NCBI RefSeq assembly: GCF_900100785.1
Contig: NZ_FNCP01000003.1
Coordinates: 1 to 64,000 of the forward strand
Length of the DNA: 64,000 nt
Direction: 5' to 3'
From: Desulfosporosinus hippei DSM 8344
GTDB taxonomy: Bacteria; Bacillota; Desulfitobacteriia; Desulfitobacteriales; Desulfitobacteriaceae
The notes under the pieces: generated by a model
Told to the model about the DNA's origin: nothing
Database searches by the model: none
Seen by the model: only the letters and a program-made list of their open reading frames with translations
Shown: positions 1 to 9,175 of the stretch, piece by piece
Layout: every line of letters starts with the position of its first letter
How positions within the stretch are numbered: position 1 is the first letter of the stretch
Translations under genes and position numbers: made by a program

Positions 1-687
1 TTGATGGATAGTTGGTTTACTCATGCCCCGCTTCTACAAAAACTGATGGATAAGAAGCTTCACATTATTGGGATGGTAAAGGAGCTAAAACAACGCTATT
101 GTTTTGAAGGGAACGCATTAAGTCTAAGTGAGCTCTATGCCAAAATCCCTAAAAATCCAAAAGCAGAAATTCTGGGCTCAATTCGAGTTCAAACTCTTGC
201 AGGTTTATCTCTTAAGATTGTCTTCGTCCAAAATCGGAACAACCGTAGAGATTGGTTGGCGATTCTAACGACAGATCTTTCATTAGATAATGCTGAAATC
301 ATAAGGATTTATGGGATGCGTTGGGGTATCGAGACCTTTTTCAAAGTGGCTAAATCACACTTAAAACTGGGCACCGAATTCCAAGGACGGTCATTCGATA
401 TGATGATCAGCCACACAACGATAGTCTTTACTCGTTATCTCATCCTTGAGCAGGAACGTAGACAAAATAACGATGAACGCTCACTGGGAGGATTGTTTTA
501 CCTTTTTGCAGATGAGGTAAGGGACTTAGACTTGAAAACAGCCTTGCGCCAATTGATGGCATTTGTACTCGATCTACTACCGAACAAACCGAAGAATTAC
601 GAATCACTTAGTCAACTACATAACTGGATCAGTGCATTGCCCAGTTATATCAAGGCTTTATTCGCACAACTGCGGTGCGAAAGTTGA
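1..687 (+). mobile_element. IS4-family transposase, 3' part (cut by window edge)
   Basis: C-terminal 228 residues or so of a DDE transposase; the N-terminus, first catalytic Asp and left end of the element lie outside the window. The segment DSWFT fits the second catalytic Asp. The motif YGMRWGIETFFKVAK matches the IS4 signature Y-(2)-R-(3)-E-(6)-K exactly and holds the catalytic Glu. The protein ends in LRCES. A 7-bp hairpin (TTCGCAC/GTGCGAA, 661-681) lies at the end of the gene, just inside the probable right terminus near 690. The element has inserted into the gene on the opposite strand, whose last codons are read from IS sequence. Family assignment is firm; the exact IS name is not determined. 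Confidence 0.88.
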
Positions 688-1383
688 GTTAATTATATCT
701 GCTAAGTTCACACGAGATATTAATTCATCACCGCATACATTCACAATATTACTTTGTATCGACTCCCATCTTTCCATCAGAACCTTTACTGTTTGTAGCA
801 AGTCTGCTAAGCAGATCACATTTCTGTAGAGTGGATGGAAAATTTGAGCCTTTTCCCTGTTTTTTAAACAGGAGAGATAATATTGGGTAAATTTATCGTA
901 ATAAGAGAAAACATAAGATAAACGAAGAGCTTTGAAATTTTTTTCATTACCAAAAGACATCTCTACTAAGTTTTTCATCTTCCCATAGTTGGAGATAGGA
1001 TTTGTTGGTGTATTCTCGGTAAATGGAATGCCAATATCATCACCATATACTGCATCGCTGGAAAAGAATATAACCTTACATTTTCTTTTTAATGCTTCAT
1101 GAATCAAAAAGCTTGTACCCTGAACATTGATTTTATAACAGAGTTCAAACTGATTCTCACACTTATCAGGTGAAGATATGGCTGCTGCAACAATAACGTA
1201 ATCCATTTCGTTGAGACAATCAAGATTTATACTTTCACTTTTGGCTAAATCAATAAACTGATCTGTATACTCACTTTTGCTTTTAGAAAGCCCAGTTACT
1301 TCATATCCATTGAACTTTAAAAATGGTGTGAGCTGCATACCTATAAAACTATTACAACCTACTATTGCGACTTTGTTCATCAT
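658..1383 (-). pseudogene. RmlD-like NAD(P)-dependent sugar-nucleotide reductase/epimerase, 3' end replaced by IS
   Basis: Short-chain dehydrogenase/reductase of the extended RmlD/epimerase type. It has an N-terminal Rossmann motif (VAIVGCNSFIGMQL), a Ser-Ser-Asp segment (FFSSDAVYG) and a YGKMK catalytic Tyr/Lys pair. Its probable role is the last step of a dTDP-deoxysugar (possibly rhamnose) pathway, as it follows rmlA-, rmlC- and rmlB-like genes on the same strand. It has 241 codons, against about 280-300 for intact RmlD, and its last dozen residues (ending PQLCE) come from the IS4 right end, so the native C-terminus is lost. The start ATG overlaps the upstream stop (ATGA). Activity is doubtful. 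It could be a different epimerase rather than RmlD. Confidence 0.75.
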
Positions 1384-4300
1384 TGGTTAATCCCTTGCTT
1401 TTCGAAGATAATCTCAAATAATTCTATTGCACTTTGTTTAGAGAAACGCTGATGTACAAAATTTATATTACTTTTAGCTTGCTGAATGATCTGATCCTCG
1501 TCCTGATATAATTTAATTACTTCCTCAGCAAATTCTTCCGCAGAATCTTTAGAACGAATACAATTTTCTATTCCATCTAACCCTTCTAACCCTATCAAAG
1601 TTGAGACAATTGCAACTTGGTGATACATAGCTTCTATTGTCTTCCCCTTTACGCCAGCACCGAATCTTAGGGGTATAACACAAACTCTGGATTCTTTATA
1701 TAACCTCTCTAGTTCTCTATCCGAGACAAAACCATGTAATACAATCCCATCATGAGCCATGTTTTTAATTTCATTCGGGATGTTAGAACCAACTATATGA
1801 AATTTTATTTCAGGAATCTTTAATTGTATCACTGGAAAAATATCTTTTAAAAACCACTTGACACCATCCACATTTGGTGCATGTCGAAATCCACCTACAA
1901 AAATTAAATCTCTTTTTTCTTTCGGTTTTATTAAAACTTCTTCAAAAGAATCATAAATAAAAATAGGGCAAATTATTGCTTTAGTTTGATTAAAATGTTT
2001 GTTAATAATATCTCTTTCTTGATTACTTAAAGTAAAAACCACATCTGCTTTTTTCATAATTTCGTATTCTACTTTTTGCCATTTTTTAGAGGATTCTAGA
2101 AAACGTATATCGTTAGTAATTTCATACTGACGTCTTTCTCTTAAAAAGTGTAAATCACAAACATTGTAAATAACTTTTGAATTTGTATTTTCTTTAATAT
2201 AATCTATGTATTTTTTAGAAATATGCGGTCGATTCATAAAAACAGTTTCAAACCAAGGCCCATTTTCTTTTACCCAATCCTTCCAATGATTTGCATAGTG
2301 AGGGCCATATAGAACTTCTATACCCATCTGCTCCAGTTCAGTTGCATAGGGCTCAGACTTATAAAAATTATCTCCAATAAATTTTACGTTATATCCCATA
2401 TCAACAACAAGTTTTAAATATTGAAAAATTGTTCTGCTTCCTGCATCCTTGTCATAGGTAGGTACGTAATGGTCGATGAATAATAAACTTTTTTTTGCCC
2501 GATTTCTATCTCTAGCCAAAAAAACATTTTTTCCATTTGAGAAGTGTTCTCTTTCTAGTATATCTTTCCACTTTTCGTAGAATTTCTTTTGATTAATTAA
2601 TTGATATGCCTTTTGTCCGTTAGAGGTATCTGTTCCATTAGAAATTCCCTCAAAATGTACCACAACAGATTTAGGCTGATATAGTACCTTATATCCACGT
2701 TTTCTTACCTCAAAGGCAAGGTCACTATCCTCATAATAGGCGGGTGCAAAAGTTTCGTCAAAGCCACCGATTTCTTTCCATAGTTGTGTCCGAATCATAA
2801 TACTTGCTCCAGAAATATAATCTACTTCTTTAACATAGTTGTATTCTGGCCTTTCCGGATCATCTAAGTGACCATAATTCCATCCGCTAGCATCCTTCCA
2901 AATTATTCCTCCGGCTTCTTGTAGCTTACCATCCGCATAGACAAGCTTTGAACCAACCATACCAATTTTATCGTCAGTTTGAATTAACTCGACTAATGGC
3001 TTTAACCAATTATTTTGTACGTTAGTATCATTATTTAAAAATAGGATATATTGACCTTTGGCATATTGTGAAGCATGATTACAGTTCAATAGAAATCCTA
3101 AATTTTGTTCATTCCTAATGTGCAAAAAATTTTCAACGTAGGAGGATATTTCTTTCGTATTATCGCTAGATAAATCATCTGCGATAATGATTTCATATTT
3201 AATTTGACTTGTATTTTCTAAGATTGCTTTGAGGCAAGAATATGTATATTGCCATTGATTAAACACAGGTATTATAATCGAGACCAGAGGATCTGTAACC
3301 TCTTCAAATACTAATGTCTCAAAAGTCTCTAACTCAAAAATTTCCAATTCCCTTTTAGCATTCTTTTCAAACCTTCCAATATAATGATCAACTCGATCTC
3401 CTAATAAAGTGGCATCATCAGTCTTAAGGTACTTAATCAACTTCGTGATGTTTTCAAGACTCAAATGCCTTATAAATGATTTGGGATCCTTAGCAAACTT
3501 AAAAATCATTTTAGTTAGCAGTAATCTTTTCGAATTTTTCGGAATCAAACCGTCTCTAAGTTTATAATATCTGATTAACCATTTCCAACCATCCGACTGG
3601 TAGATGTTATTTAAGATTCGTTCCTGCTTTTGAAGACTCTCAATTTGAACGTTTAAGCTTTCAACTTGCATATCTTTTTCAGTAAATTCTTCATCTTTAC
3701 TCACTGCTAATTGTTCCAACGCTGAGATTTGATTTGTGAGTACCTCCACTTTCTCCCTAAGATCCACGACCTGTTGATTAAGCTCTTTAATTGTACAATA
3801 CATGCGTTTGATTTCTTCATCCTGAGACAAACCCCATAGAGACAACTCTTCAATCCGATTATTCTGTTCTTTAATAATTTGATTTCTGTTGTCTATAAAT
3901 TCGTCCAAGTTTTTTATATGTTTATTTCTTTCTTCCACTTCATCTTGTAATTGTAGAATACGCTTAATTTGATTCTCGTATTGGTTTGTAACATCTTTAA
4001 TGACAGAACAAATTTCAGAATCGGCAGACTGTTTATTATCACTACAGACAGCTACAATGTACTTACAATTTGGTTCATTTTCTTTGTCGAAGGAAATAAC
4101 CTCAACGTTATCTGCACCATTATCTATGAACGATGCGGTTTGAAATCGCTGGTAATAGAACTTGATATACTTAAAGTGCATAGAAAGAAAATCAAAAAAC
4201 TCCTGTTTGTAGAATTCTTTGATATGAAACTTATTAGTATGATTTGACATGTCCGAATAAACTTCTTTATTAGGAGTAGAGATTATCAATACTCCCGTCT

Positions 4301-4682
4301 TTTTAAGGACTCTTTTTAATTCTTTAAGAAACACTCGCTGAGTCGCTTCATCAATATGTTCAATTGTTTCAAATGAAACAACCACATCAACTGAGTTGTC
4401 TTCTAAAGGAATCGATTCTATAGAAGCTTTGATAAAGTGTAGATTTTCCTGCGTGTATTTTTGTTTAGCCTGCATGACTGCTTCATCACTGATGTCAATC
4501 CCGTAGACTGTAGTAGCCCAATGTGCTAAAATGTCTGATCCATAACCTTCACCAGAAGCAGCATCAACAACAATCTTATCTTTTACAAGATTAGTTATTG
4601 AATAGTATCTTTGAAGATGTTCAAGTTCCAATTCCGAGTCGTGTACGGAATCCGGAATATATCGTTCCCCAGTAAACTCCAT
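1380..4682 (-). CDS. Multidomain methyltransferase - coiled coil - GT2 - GT4 glycosyltransferase (WsaE-like)
   Basis: An 1100-residue cytoplasmic fusion protein. Residues about 1-210 form a class I SAM methyltransferase (motif I VVDAASGEGYG, then VVVSFETIEHID). Residues about 225-360 are coiled coil. Residues about 465-700 form a GT2 (GT-A) domain with SIIIPVFNQ and the metal-binding LFLNNDT. The C-terminal 370 residues form a GT4 (GT-B) domain with VGGFRHAPNVDG and GAGVKGKTIEAM. It probably elongates the exported glycan and methylates its sugar end. The architecture and length recall WsaE of the Geobacillus S-layer glycan cluster, which methylates the terminal rhamnose and carries two rhamnosyltransferase domains. 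The ATG has an AGGGG ribosome site. It lies 15 bp after wzt and overlaps the reductase gene. Confidence 0.85.
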   Translation of the reverse strand: MEFTGERYIPDSVHDSELELEHLQRYYSITNLVKDKIVVDAASGEGYGSDILAHWATTVYGIDISDEAVMQAKQKYTQENLHFIKASIESIPLEDNSVDVVVSFETIEHIDEATQRVFLKELKRVLKKTGVLIISTPNKEVYSDMSNHTNKFHIKEFYKQEFFDFLSMHFKYIKFYYQRFQTASFIDNGADNVEVISFDKENEPNCKYIVAVCSDNKQSADSEICSVIKDVTNQYENQIKRILQLQDEVEERNKHIKNLDEFIDNRNQIIKEQNNRIEELSLWGLSQDEEIKRMYCTIKELNQQVVDLREKVEVLTNQISALEQLAVSKDEEFTEKDMQVESLNVQIESLQKQERILNNIYQSDGWKWLIRYYKLRDGLIPKNSKRLLLTKMIFKFAKDPKSFIRHLSLENITKLIKYLKTDDATLLGDRVDHYIGRFEKNAKRELEIFELETFETLVFEEVTDPLVSIIIPVFNQWQYTYSCLKAILENTSQIKYEIIIADDLSSDNTKEISSYVENFLHIRNEQNLGFLLNCNHASQYAKGQYILFLNNDTNVQNNWLKPLVELIQTDDKIGMVGSKLVYADGKLQEAGGIIWKDASGWNYGHLDDPERPEYNYVKEVDYISGASIMIRTQLWKEIGGFDETFAPAYYEDSDLAFEVRKRGYKVLYQPKSVVVHFEGISNGTDTSNGQKAYQLINQKKFYEKWKDILEREHFSNGKNVFLARDRNRAKKSLLFIDHYVPTYDKDAGSRTIFQYLKLVVDMGYNVKFIGDNFYKSEPYATELEQMGIEVLYGPHYANHWKDWVKENGPWFETVFMNRPHISKKYIDYIKENTNSKVIYNVCDLHFLRERRQYEITNDIRFLESSKKWQKVEYEIMKKADVVFTLSNQERDIINKHFNQTKAIICPIFIYDSFEEVLIKPKEKRDLIFVGGFRHAPNVDGVKWFLKDIFPVIQLKIPEIKFHIVGSNIPNEIKNMAHDGIVLHGFVSDRELERLYKESRVCVIPLRFGAGVKGKTIEAMYHQVAIVSTLIGLEGLDGIENCIRSKDSAEEFAEEVIKLYQDEDQIIQQAKSNINFVHQRFSKQSAIELFEIIFEKQGINQ

Positions 4683-4697
4683 AACCCACTACCCCTT

Positions 4698-5966
4698 TTA
4701 TTGAAGAATAGAGAATTCAACCTCGTCAAGAGCAATAAATCCTGGCAGGTGATATTTCTTTTGACTTACAACCTGAAAAACTAAAGCATCATGTACCCAT
4801 GAGTGCTGAATGTGATCCTCCTGTGAACCTGATGCCAAAGCAGGGGATATAGTATAAGAACCAATATTCAAGTTCGGTACCGCAAATTCAAAAGCCACAT
4901 TAACTATCTCCCCCACATTCCCATATATTACCGACTTGTTCAGTACATAACTATTAGTTTGAGTTACAATATTGTTAAGCTGATCCTTAATAGAAAAACC
5001 ATAAATAGGATTTTCAATAGCTGAGTTAAATTTCACCCTAATATAGAGTCTCACAGCTTGACCTATAGTAACAATAGCTACTTTCTTATTATTTAATACA
5101 TCATACAATCCTATCCCAATAATTTGAGCTTTATTATCCCCTAAAACGTCTAAACTGATATCATTTAGATTAATGTTATCATTAGATACCAAGACCTCTC
5201 CCTTATCTGACTCGTCATATTTTGTTAGCTTAGAGTCTAACATGAAGGCTTGATATCTTTTTGATACTTCAAACGGTTTTCCGTCCTCAACGACCACACC
5301 TTCATTAAGCCATATCGTGCGATCACAAAATTTGTTTACCGCTATTAAATCATGGGATACAAAAAGCACTGTCTTATCACGTTTAAATTCTTCAATTTTC
5401 CGGTAACATTTCTGTTGAAATTTAATATCACCTACGCTTAAAGCTTCATCAATAATAAGCACCTCTGGATCAACATTTATAGCTACGGCAAAAGCCAATC
5501 TCACAAACATTCCACTCGAATATGTTTTTACGGGTTGGTAAATAAAATCCCCGATATCAGCAAACGAAATAATATTTTCTAGCTTGGCATTCATTTCCTC
5601 TTTGCTGTAACCCATTATGGTTCCGCTCAAATAAATATTCTCAATACCTGTATATTCTGGATTAAACCCTGTCCCCAACTCAAGTAGAGCAGATACACGA
5701 CCAACAACTGACAAGTTACCCGCCGTTGGCGTCAGAACACCAGTAAGAATTTTCAGGAGGGTGGATTTACCTGAACCATTCTTACCGATAATACCAACTG
5801 TTTCTCCTCTCCTGATCTCAAAACTAATCTCTTCAAGAGCACAGAAGTCCTTATGATGTTTTTTTCTGCTGCCAAAAGACACAGCTTCCTTAAGCCTATC
5901 TATCGGTTTATTATACAAACGATAAACCTTAGTAAGTTTATCAGCATTGATTACGATCTCGTCCAT
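4698..5966 (-). CDS. wzt: Polysaccharide ABC exporter ATP-binding protein (Wzt type)
   Basis: ATPase subunit of an ABC-2 exporter that carries an undecaprenyl-linked polysaccharide across the membrane. It has Walker A GKNGSGKST (about residue 61), the ABC signature YSSGMFVRLAFA, Walker B VLIIDEALSVGD and the switch His in VSHD. About 170 residues follow the ATPase domain, as in Wzt proteins whose C-terminal domain recognises a modified non-reducing glycan end; the fused methyltransferase next door could supply that cap. The start is placed at the internal ATG because GGAGGT sits 6 nt before it. A GTG 21 nt upstream is less likely. It lies 32 bp downstream of the permease gene. Export substrate is inferred from neighbours. 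Confidence 0.9.
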   Translation of the reverse strand: MDEIVINADKLTKVYRLYNKPIDRLKEAVSFGSRKKHHKDFCALEEISFEIRRGETVGIIGKNGSGKSTLLKILTGVLTPTAGNLSVVGRVSALLELGTGFNPEYTGIENIYLSGTIMGYSKEEMNAKLENIISFADIGDFIYQPVKTYSSGMFVRLAFAVAINVDPEVLIIDEALSVGDIKFQQKCYRKIEEFKRDKTVLFVSHDLIAVNKFCDRTIWLNEGVVVEDGKPFEVSKRYQAFMLDSKLTKYDESDKGEVLVSNDNINLNDISLDVLGDNKAQIIGIGLYDVLNNKKVAIVTIGQAVRLYIRVKFNSAIENPIYGFSIKDQLNNIVTQTNSYVLNKSVIYGNVGEIVNVAFEFAVPNLNIGSYTISPALASGSQEDHIQHSWVHDALVFQVVSQKKYHLPGFIALDEVEFSILQ

Positions 5967-5998
5967 ATCAGGACCTCCATAACTCACTTGATCTTCTA

Positions 5999-6808
5999 TT
6001 ACAACACATCTGCAAAATGCGGTCTTAACTTCTTAAATAGAAATACGCCCATCAGCAAACAAGACCCCGTTATACCCCAAAAGTTGAGCGTTAAATTATA
6101 ATGTTCCCAAAACCATTCATGGTAGATAAACGTGTCTCTATACCCTTCTACGATATAGTAAAAAGGATTTAATTTTACTAAAAAGTGGTACTTTATCGGC
6201 AATATCTTAGTAGTCCAAAAAATTGGGGTTAACCAGAAACCAATTTGTAAGATCATCGATACCAACTGTCCCAAGTCCTTAAAGAAAATAACAAGAGACG
6301 AAGTGATCCATGACAATCCCAGGACTAAACTGAACATCGCAAAAAGATAGTAGAATACTTGTAAATTATATATACTAGGCTTGTATCCATAAATAAAGAA
6401 CATAATGAATAGAAAAGCAATAAAGAACAAATGAATGAATAAAGCAGATAGAATTCTTATTATTGGCAAAATACTAACCCTAAAAACAACTTTTTTGACC
6501 AAATAACTGTTATCTAAAATGGAATTTGTTGCTCCCATTAGACTATCGGAGAAAAAATTCCAAGGAATAATGCCTGGCATTAACCATAAAATAAAGGGGA
6601 AATTATCAACTGGATTTGATTTAAAACCTACCTGAAATACAAACCAAAATATCAATATGTTTATTGTTGGTAAAATAAATGCCCATAGTATTCCTAAATA
6701 CGATCCCAGATACCTTGTCTTTAGATCACTTTTAGCTAGTTCAACAACTAACTTTCTACTTTGCATTATATCTTTTAATAAATTAATAGTAGAAATGAAA
6801 AAGTTCAT
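5999..6808 (-). CDS. wzm: Polysaccharide ABC exporter permease (Wzm type)
   Basis: Inner-membrane permease of the ABC-2 family, about 269 residues with six predicted membrane segments. The N-terminal amphipathic segment (ELAKSDLKTRYLGSYLGILW) is typical of Wzm/TagG/RfbA exporters. It pairs with the ATPase encoded just downstream to move a lipid-linked glycan outward. The start at this ATG is preferred because AAAGGAG lies 11 nt upstream; the longer frame begins at a TTG and would include that ribosome site. Closely spaced with rmlB before it and wzt after it, so probably one operon. Role as S-layer glycan exporter rather than O-antigen or teichoic acid exporter is inferred. Confidence 0.9.
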   Translation of the reverse strand: MNFFISTINLLKDIMQSRKLVVELAKSDLKTRYLGSYLGILWAFILPTINILIFWFVFQVGFKSNPVDNFPFILWLMPGIIPWNFFSDSLMGATNSILDNSYLVKKVVFRVSILPIIRILSALFIHLFFIAFLFIMFFIYGYKPSIYNLQVFYYLFAMFSLVLGLSWITSSLVIFFKDLGQLVSMILQIGFWLTPIFWTTKILPIKYHFLVKLNPFYYIVEGYRDTFIYHEWFWEHYNLTLNFWGITGSCLLMGVFLFKKLRPHFADVL

Positions 6809-6846
6809 GAAATTACGGTCTCCTTTGTTAAAGACAATCAATGTGA

Positions 6847-7857
6847 CTAACGATTGTTATACATATCAGAGTAATATGATTGATATTCACCTGATATAAT
6901 CTCACGCCACCATCGTTCATTATTCAGATACCATTGAACAGTTTTTCCGATTCCATCCCAAAAGTTAGTATTTGGAACCCAATTTAAATGCCGCTTGATT
7001 TTTGACGAGTCAATCGCATATCGACGGTCATGTCCAGGGCGGTCGGTTACGAACTGGATTAAACTATCACTTTTGTTTAATATCCTAAGGACTTCCTTAA
7101 CTATCTCCAAATTAGTCCTTTCGTTATTTCCTCCTACGTTATAAACCTCTCCAGCCTGACCTTGTCGAAGCACAGTGTCTATTGCCCGGCAATGGTCATC
7201 TACATAGAGCCAATCTCTTATGTTTAAACCGTCTCCGTACAAAGGTAGGGGCATATTTTCTATTGCACGCCAAATCATTAAAGGAATTAACTTCTCAGGA
7301 AACTGGTAAGGGCCATAATTATTAGAACACCGTGTAATAGAAGCATTCAATCCATACGTTTCCACTGCCGCCCGTACAAAACAATCTGCAGACGCTTTAC
7401 TTGCCGAATACGGACTATTTGGCATCAGTGGCGTGTTCTCTGTGAAAAGTCCTTCTCGACCTAGTGAGCCATAAACTTCATCAGTTGAGACTTGAACATA
7501 GCGAGAAACACCATACCTACATGCATAATTAATCAAATTGATAGTCCCAAGAACATTCGTTTCCGCAAATATCAGTGGATTTTCTATACTTCTATCAACG
7601 TGTGATTCTGCAGCAAAATGAATTATTGCATCGGGTTTTTCCTTTTGAAAAATTGCCTCTAACGCCGCTGAGTCACAGATATCAACCTTGTAAAAAATAT
7701 AGTTTAATCGATCTTCCAATGATATTAGATTCTTAAGGTTTCCAGCGTAAGTGAGCGAGTCAACATTAATAAAGCAATCCCCAGGATATTTATCCGCCAT
7801 CATTAATAAGTAATTTGACCCGATAAATCCTGCGCCACCTGTAACTAATATTCTCAA
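6847..7857 (-). CDS. rmlB: dTDP-glucose 4,6-dehydratase
   Basis: Converts dTDP-glucose to dTDP-4-keto-6-deoxyglucose with bound NAD+, the second step towards dTDP-rhamnose. The 336-residue protein has the extended-SDR features of RmlB: TGGAGFIGSN at residues 6-15, the catalytic Thr-Asp-Glu at 125-127 (STDEVYG), and Tyr150/Lys154 in YSASK. NNYGPYQFPEKLIPLMI is also an RmlB hallmark. The start is TTG, preceded by a GGGGGG ribosome site 6 nt upstream. It sits between rmlC-like and wzm genes. Identity is firm; the final sugar made depends on the damaged reductase gene at the end of the cluster. Confidence 0.95.
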   Translation of the reverse strand: MRILVTGGAGFIGSNYLLMMADKYPGDCFINVDSLTYAGNLKNLISLEDRLNYIFYKVDICDSAALEAIFQKEKPDAIIHFAAESHVDRSIENPLIFAETNVLGTINLINYACRYGVSRYVQVSTDEVYGSLGREGLFTENTPLMPNSPYSASKASADCFVRAAVETYGLNASITRCSNNYGPYQFPEKLIPLMIWRAIENMPLPLYGDGLNIRDWLYVDDHCRAIDTVLRQGQAGEVYNVGGNNERTNLEIVKEVLRILNKSDSLIQFVTDRPGHDRRYAIDSSKIKRHLNWVPNTNFWDGIGKTVQWYLNNERWWREIISGEYQSYYSDMYNNR

Positions 7858-7871
7858 GAGAAACCCCCCGA

Positions 7872-8327
7872 CTATTTATTTGCTGTAGTCCAATCAAATC
7901 CGATTTTCGGATCATTCCACTCAATACGTAATTCATCGGGATTTTCTTTTTGATATGATTCTGTCGTAAAATACACGATGGTTGCTGGTGTATTACCTAA
8001 AACCCGGTAACCATGAGCTACTCCCTTGGGAATCATTAAAAGTCCTGGGTTATCCTCGCCTAGGTAATAGACATCTGTTTGTCCTACAGTCTTCGACCCC
8101 ACTCTCAAATCGTATAGTACGACTTGGGCATTACCATTTGGGAAAAACCACAGATCATCTTGTCTTTCGTGATAGTGAAAAGCTTTGATTACTCCCGGGT
8201 AAGACTTAGATAGTGAAGCTTGTCCAAATCGACTGAGTAAACCATCGTCATCTCGCAAAATTTCCATAAAAAATCCGCGATCATCGCTATGGCGAATAAG
8301 TTTCTTAAGATAGACACCTTCAATCAT
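7872..8327 (-). CDS. dTDP-4-dehydrorhamnose 3,5-epimerase-like cupin
   Basis: A 151-residue RmlC-like cupin, likely epimerising the 4-keto sugar made by RmlB. Visible features are GVIKAFHYHERQDDLW, which places the family's catalytic His, and the second cupin segment PKGVAHGYRVLG followed by WNDPKIGFDW near the end. It is about 30 residues shorter than classical RmlC and has QDDLW where the usual family has a Gln-Gly-Lys stretch, so a single-site epimerase or 3,4-ketoisomerase activity is possible. It is 14 bp upstream of rmlB and 63 bp downstream of rmlA. The fold assignment is firm; the exact reaction is less so. Confidence 0.8.
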   Translation of the reverse strand: MIEGVYLKKLIRHSDDRGFFMEILRDDDGLLSRFGQASLSKSYPGVIKAFHYHERQDDLWFFPNGNAQVVLYDLRVGSKTVGQTDVYYLGEDNPGLLMIPKGVAHGYRVLGNTPATIVYFTTESYQKENPDELRIEWNDPKIGFDWTTANK

Positions 8328-8390
8328 AAGTTAGTAGCACTCCTTTTTATCTTTGATATTTAAGAATGTTTTAATCGAAAGACGTGCGTT

Positions 8391-9143
8391 CTAATCATGA
8401 TTTCCTAAAACCTTTATAGCACGCATGTCTAAGTCACTTTCAATAGCAAGTCGATTTGCCAAAGCTAAAGACTCAAATGTCCCTGCATCAGTCCACCAAG
8501 ACGAAAGGATATTATAAGTCATTTTTCCTTGGGAAATATAGTTATTATTCACGTCTGTTATTTCCAACTCGCCTCGGCCTGATGGCTTAAGTATCTTGAT
8601 CATATCAAAAACATCTGCATCATAAAAATAAATCCCCGTGACGCAGTAATTGCTTTTTGGTGCTTTCGGTTTCTCTTCAACACTGATTATTTTCCCATCA
8701 GCGATTTCAGCAACTCCATAGCGCTGTGGATCAGAAACTTCACGGATTAAGATCTTTGCCCCTTTTCCCTGAGCTCGAAATTCCTCAACAAAAGGAACAA
8801 TTGAATCCTCAAAAATATTGTCGCCGAGTAAAACTACGCACAAATCGCTACCGATAAACTGTTCGGCTAAACCCAAGGCTTGAGCAATCCCTCCAGCTTC
8901 ATCTTGAACCTTAAATGTGAATTTCACCCCGTAATCCTTGCCACTACCTAGTAAGTTTACGACCGCTCCCATATGATCTTTCCCTGTAACTACTAATATA
9001 TCATTAATATTCGCTTCTTTCAGCTTGGCAACCAAGTGGAAAATCATAGGATTCTGACCAACTGGCAAGAGATGTTTGTTAGTAACCTTTGTCAGAGGAT
9101 AGAGTCGCGATCCAGTTCCACCTGCTAAAATTACACCTTTCAT
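8391..9143 (-). CDS. rmlA: Glucose-1-phosphate thymidylyltransferase
   Basis: Makes dTDP-glucose from dTTP and glucose 1-phosphate, the first step of dTDP-deoxysugar synthesis. The 250-residue protein carries the nucleotidyltransferase signature GVILAGGTGSRLYPLT at its N-terminus, LGDNIFED (metal-binding Asp) and EKPKAPKS. It is about 40 residues shorter than typical E. coli-type RmlA and lacks that C-terminal extension, as some Firmicute homologues do. The start is set at the second in-frame ATG because GAGG lies 6 nt before it; the ATG 12 nt upstream overlaps that site. It opens the rmlA-rmlC-rmlB run. Confidence 0.88.
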   Translation of the reverse strand: MKGVILAGGTGSRLYPLTKVTNKHLLPVGQNPMIFHLVAKLKEANINDILVVTGKDHMGAVVNLLGSGKDYGVKFTFKVQDEAGGIAQALGLAEQFIGSDLCVVLLGDNIFEDSIVPFVEEFRAQGKGAKILIREVSDPQRYGVAEIADGKIISVEEKPKAPKSNYCVTGIYFYDADVFDMIKILKPSGRGELEITDVNNNYISQGKMTYNILSSWWTDAGTFESLALANRLAIESDLDMRAIKVLGNHD

Positions 9144-9175
9144 TTTTAACCTCATTCTTTAAAATTGTTTAAACC

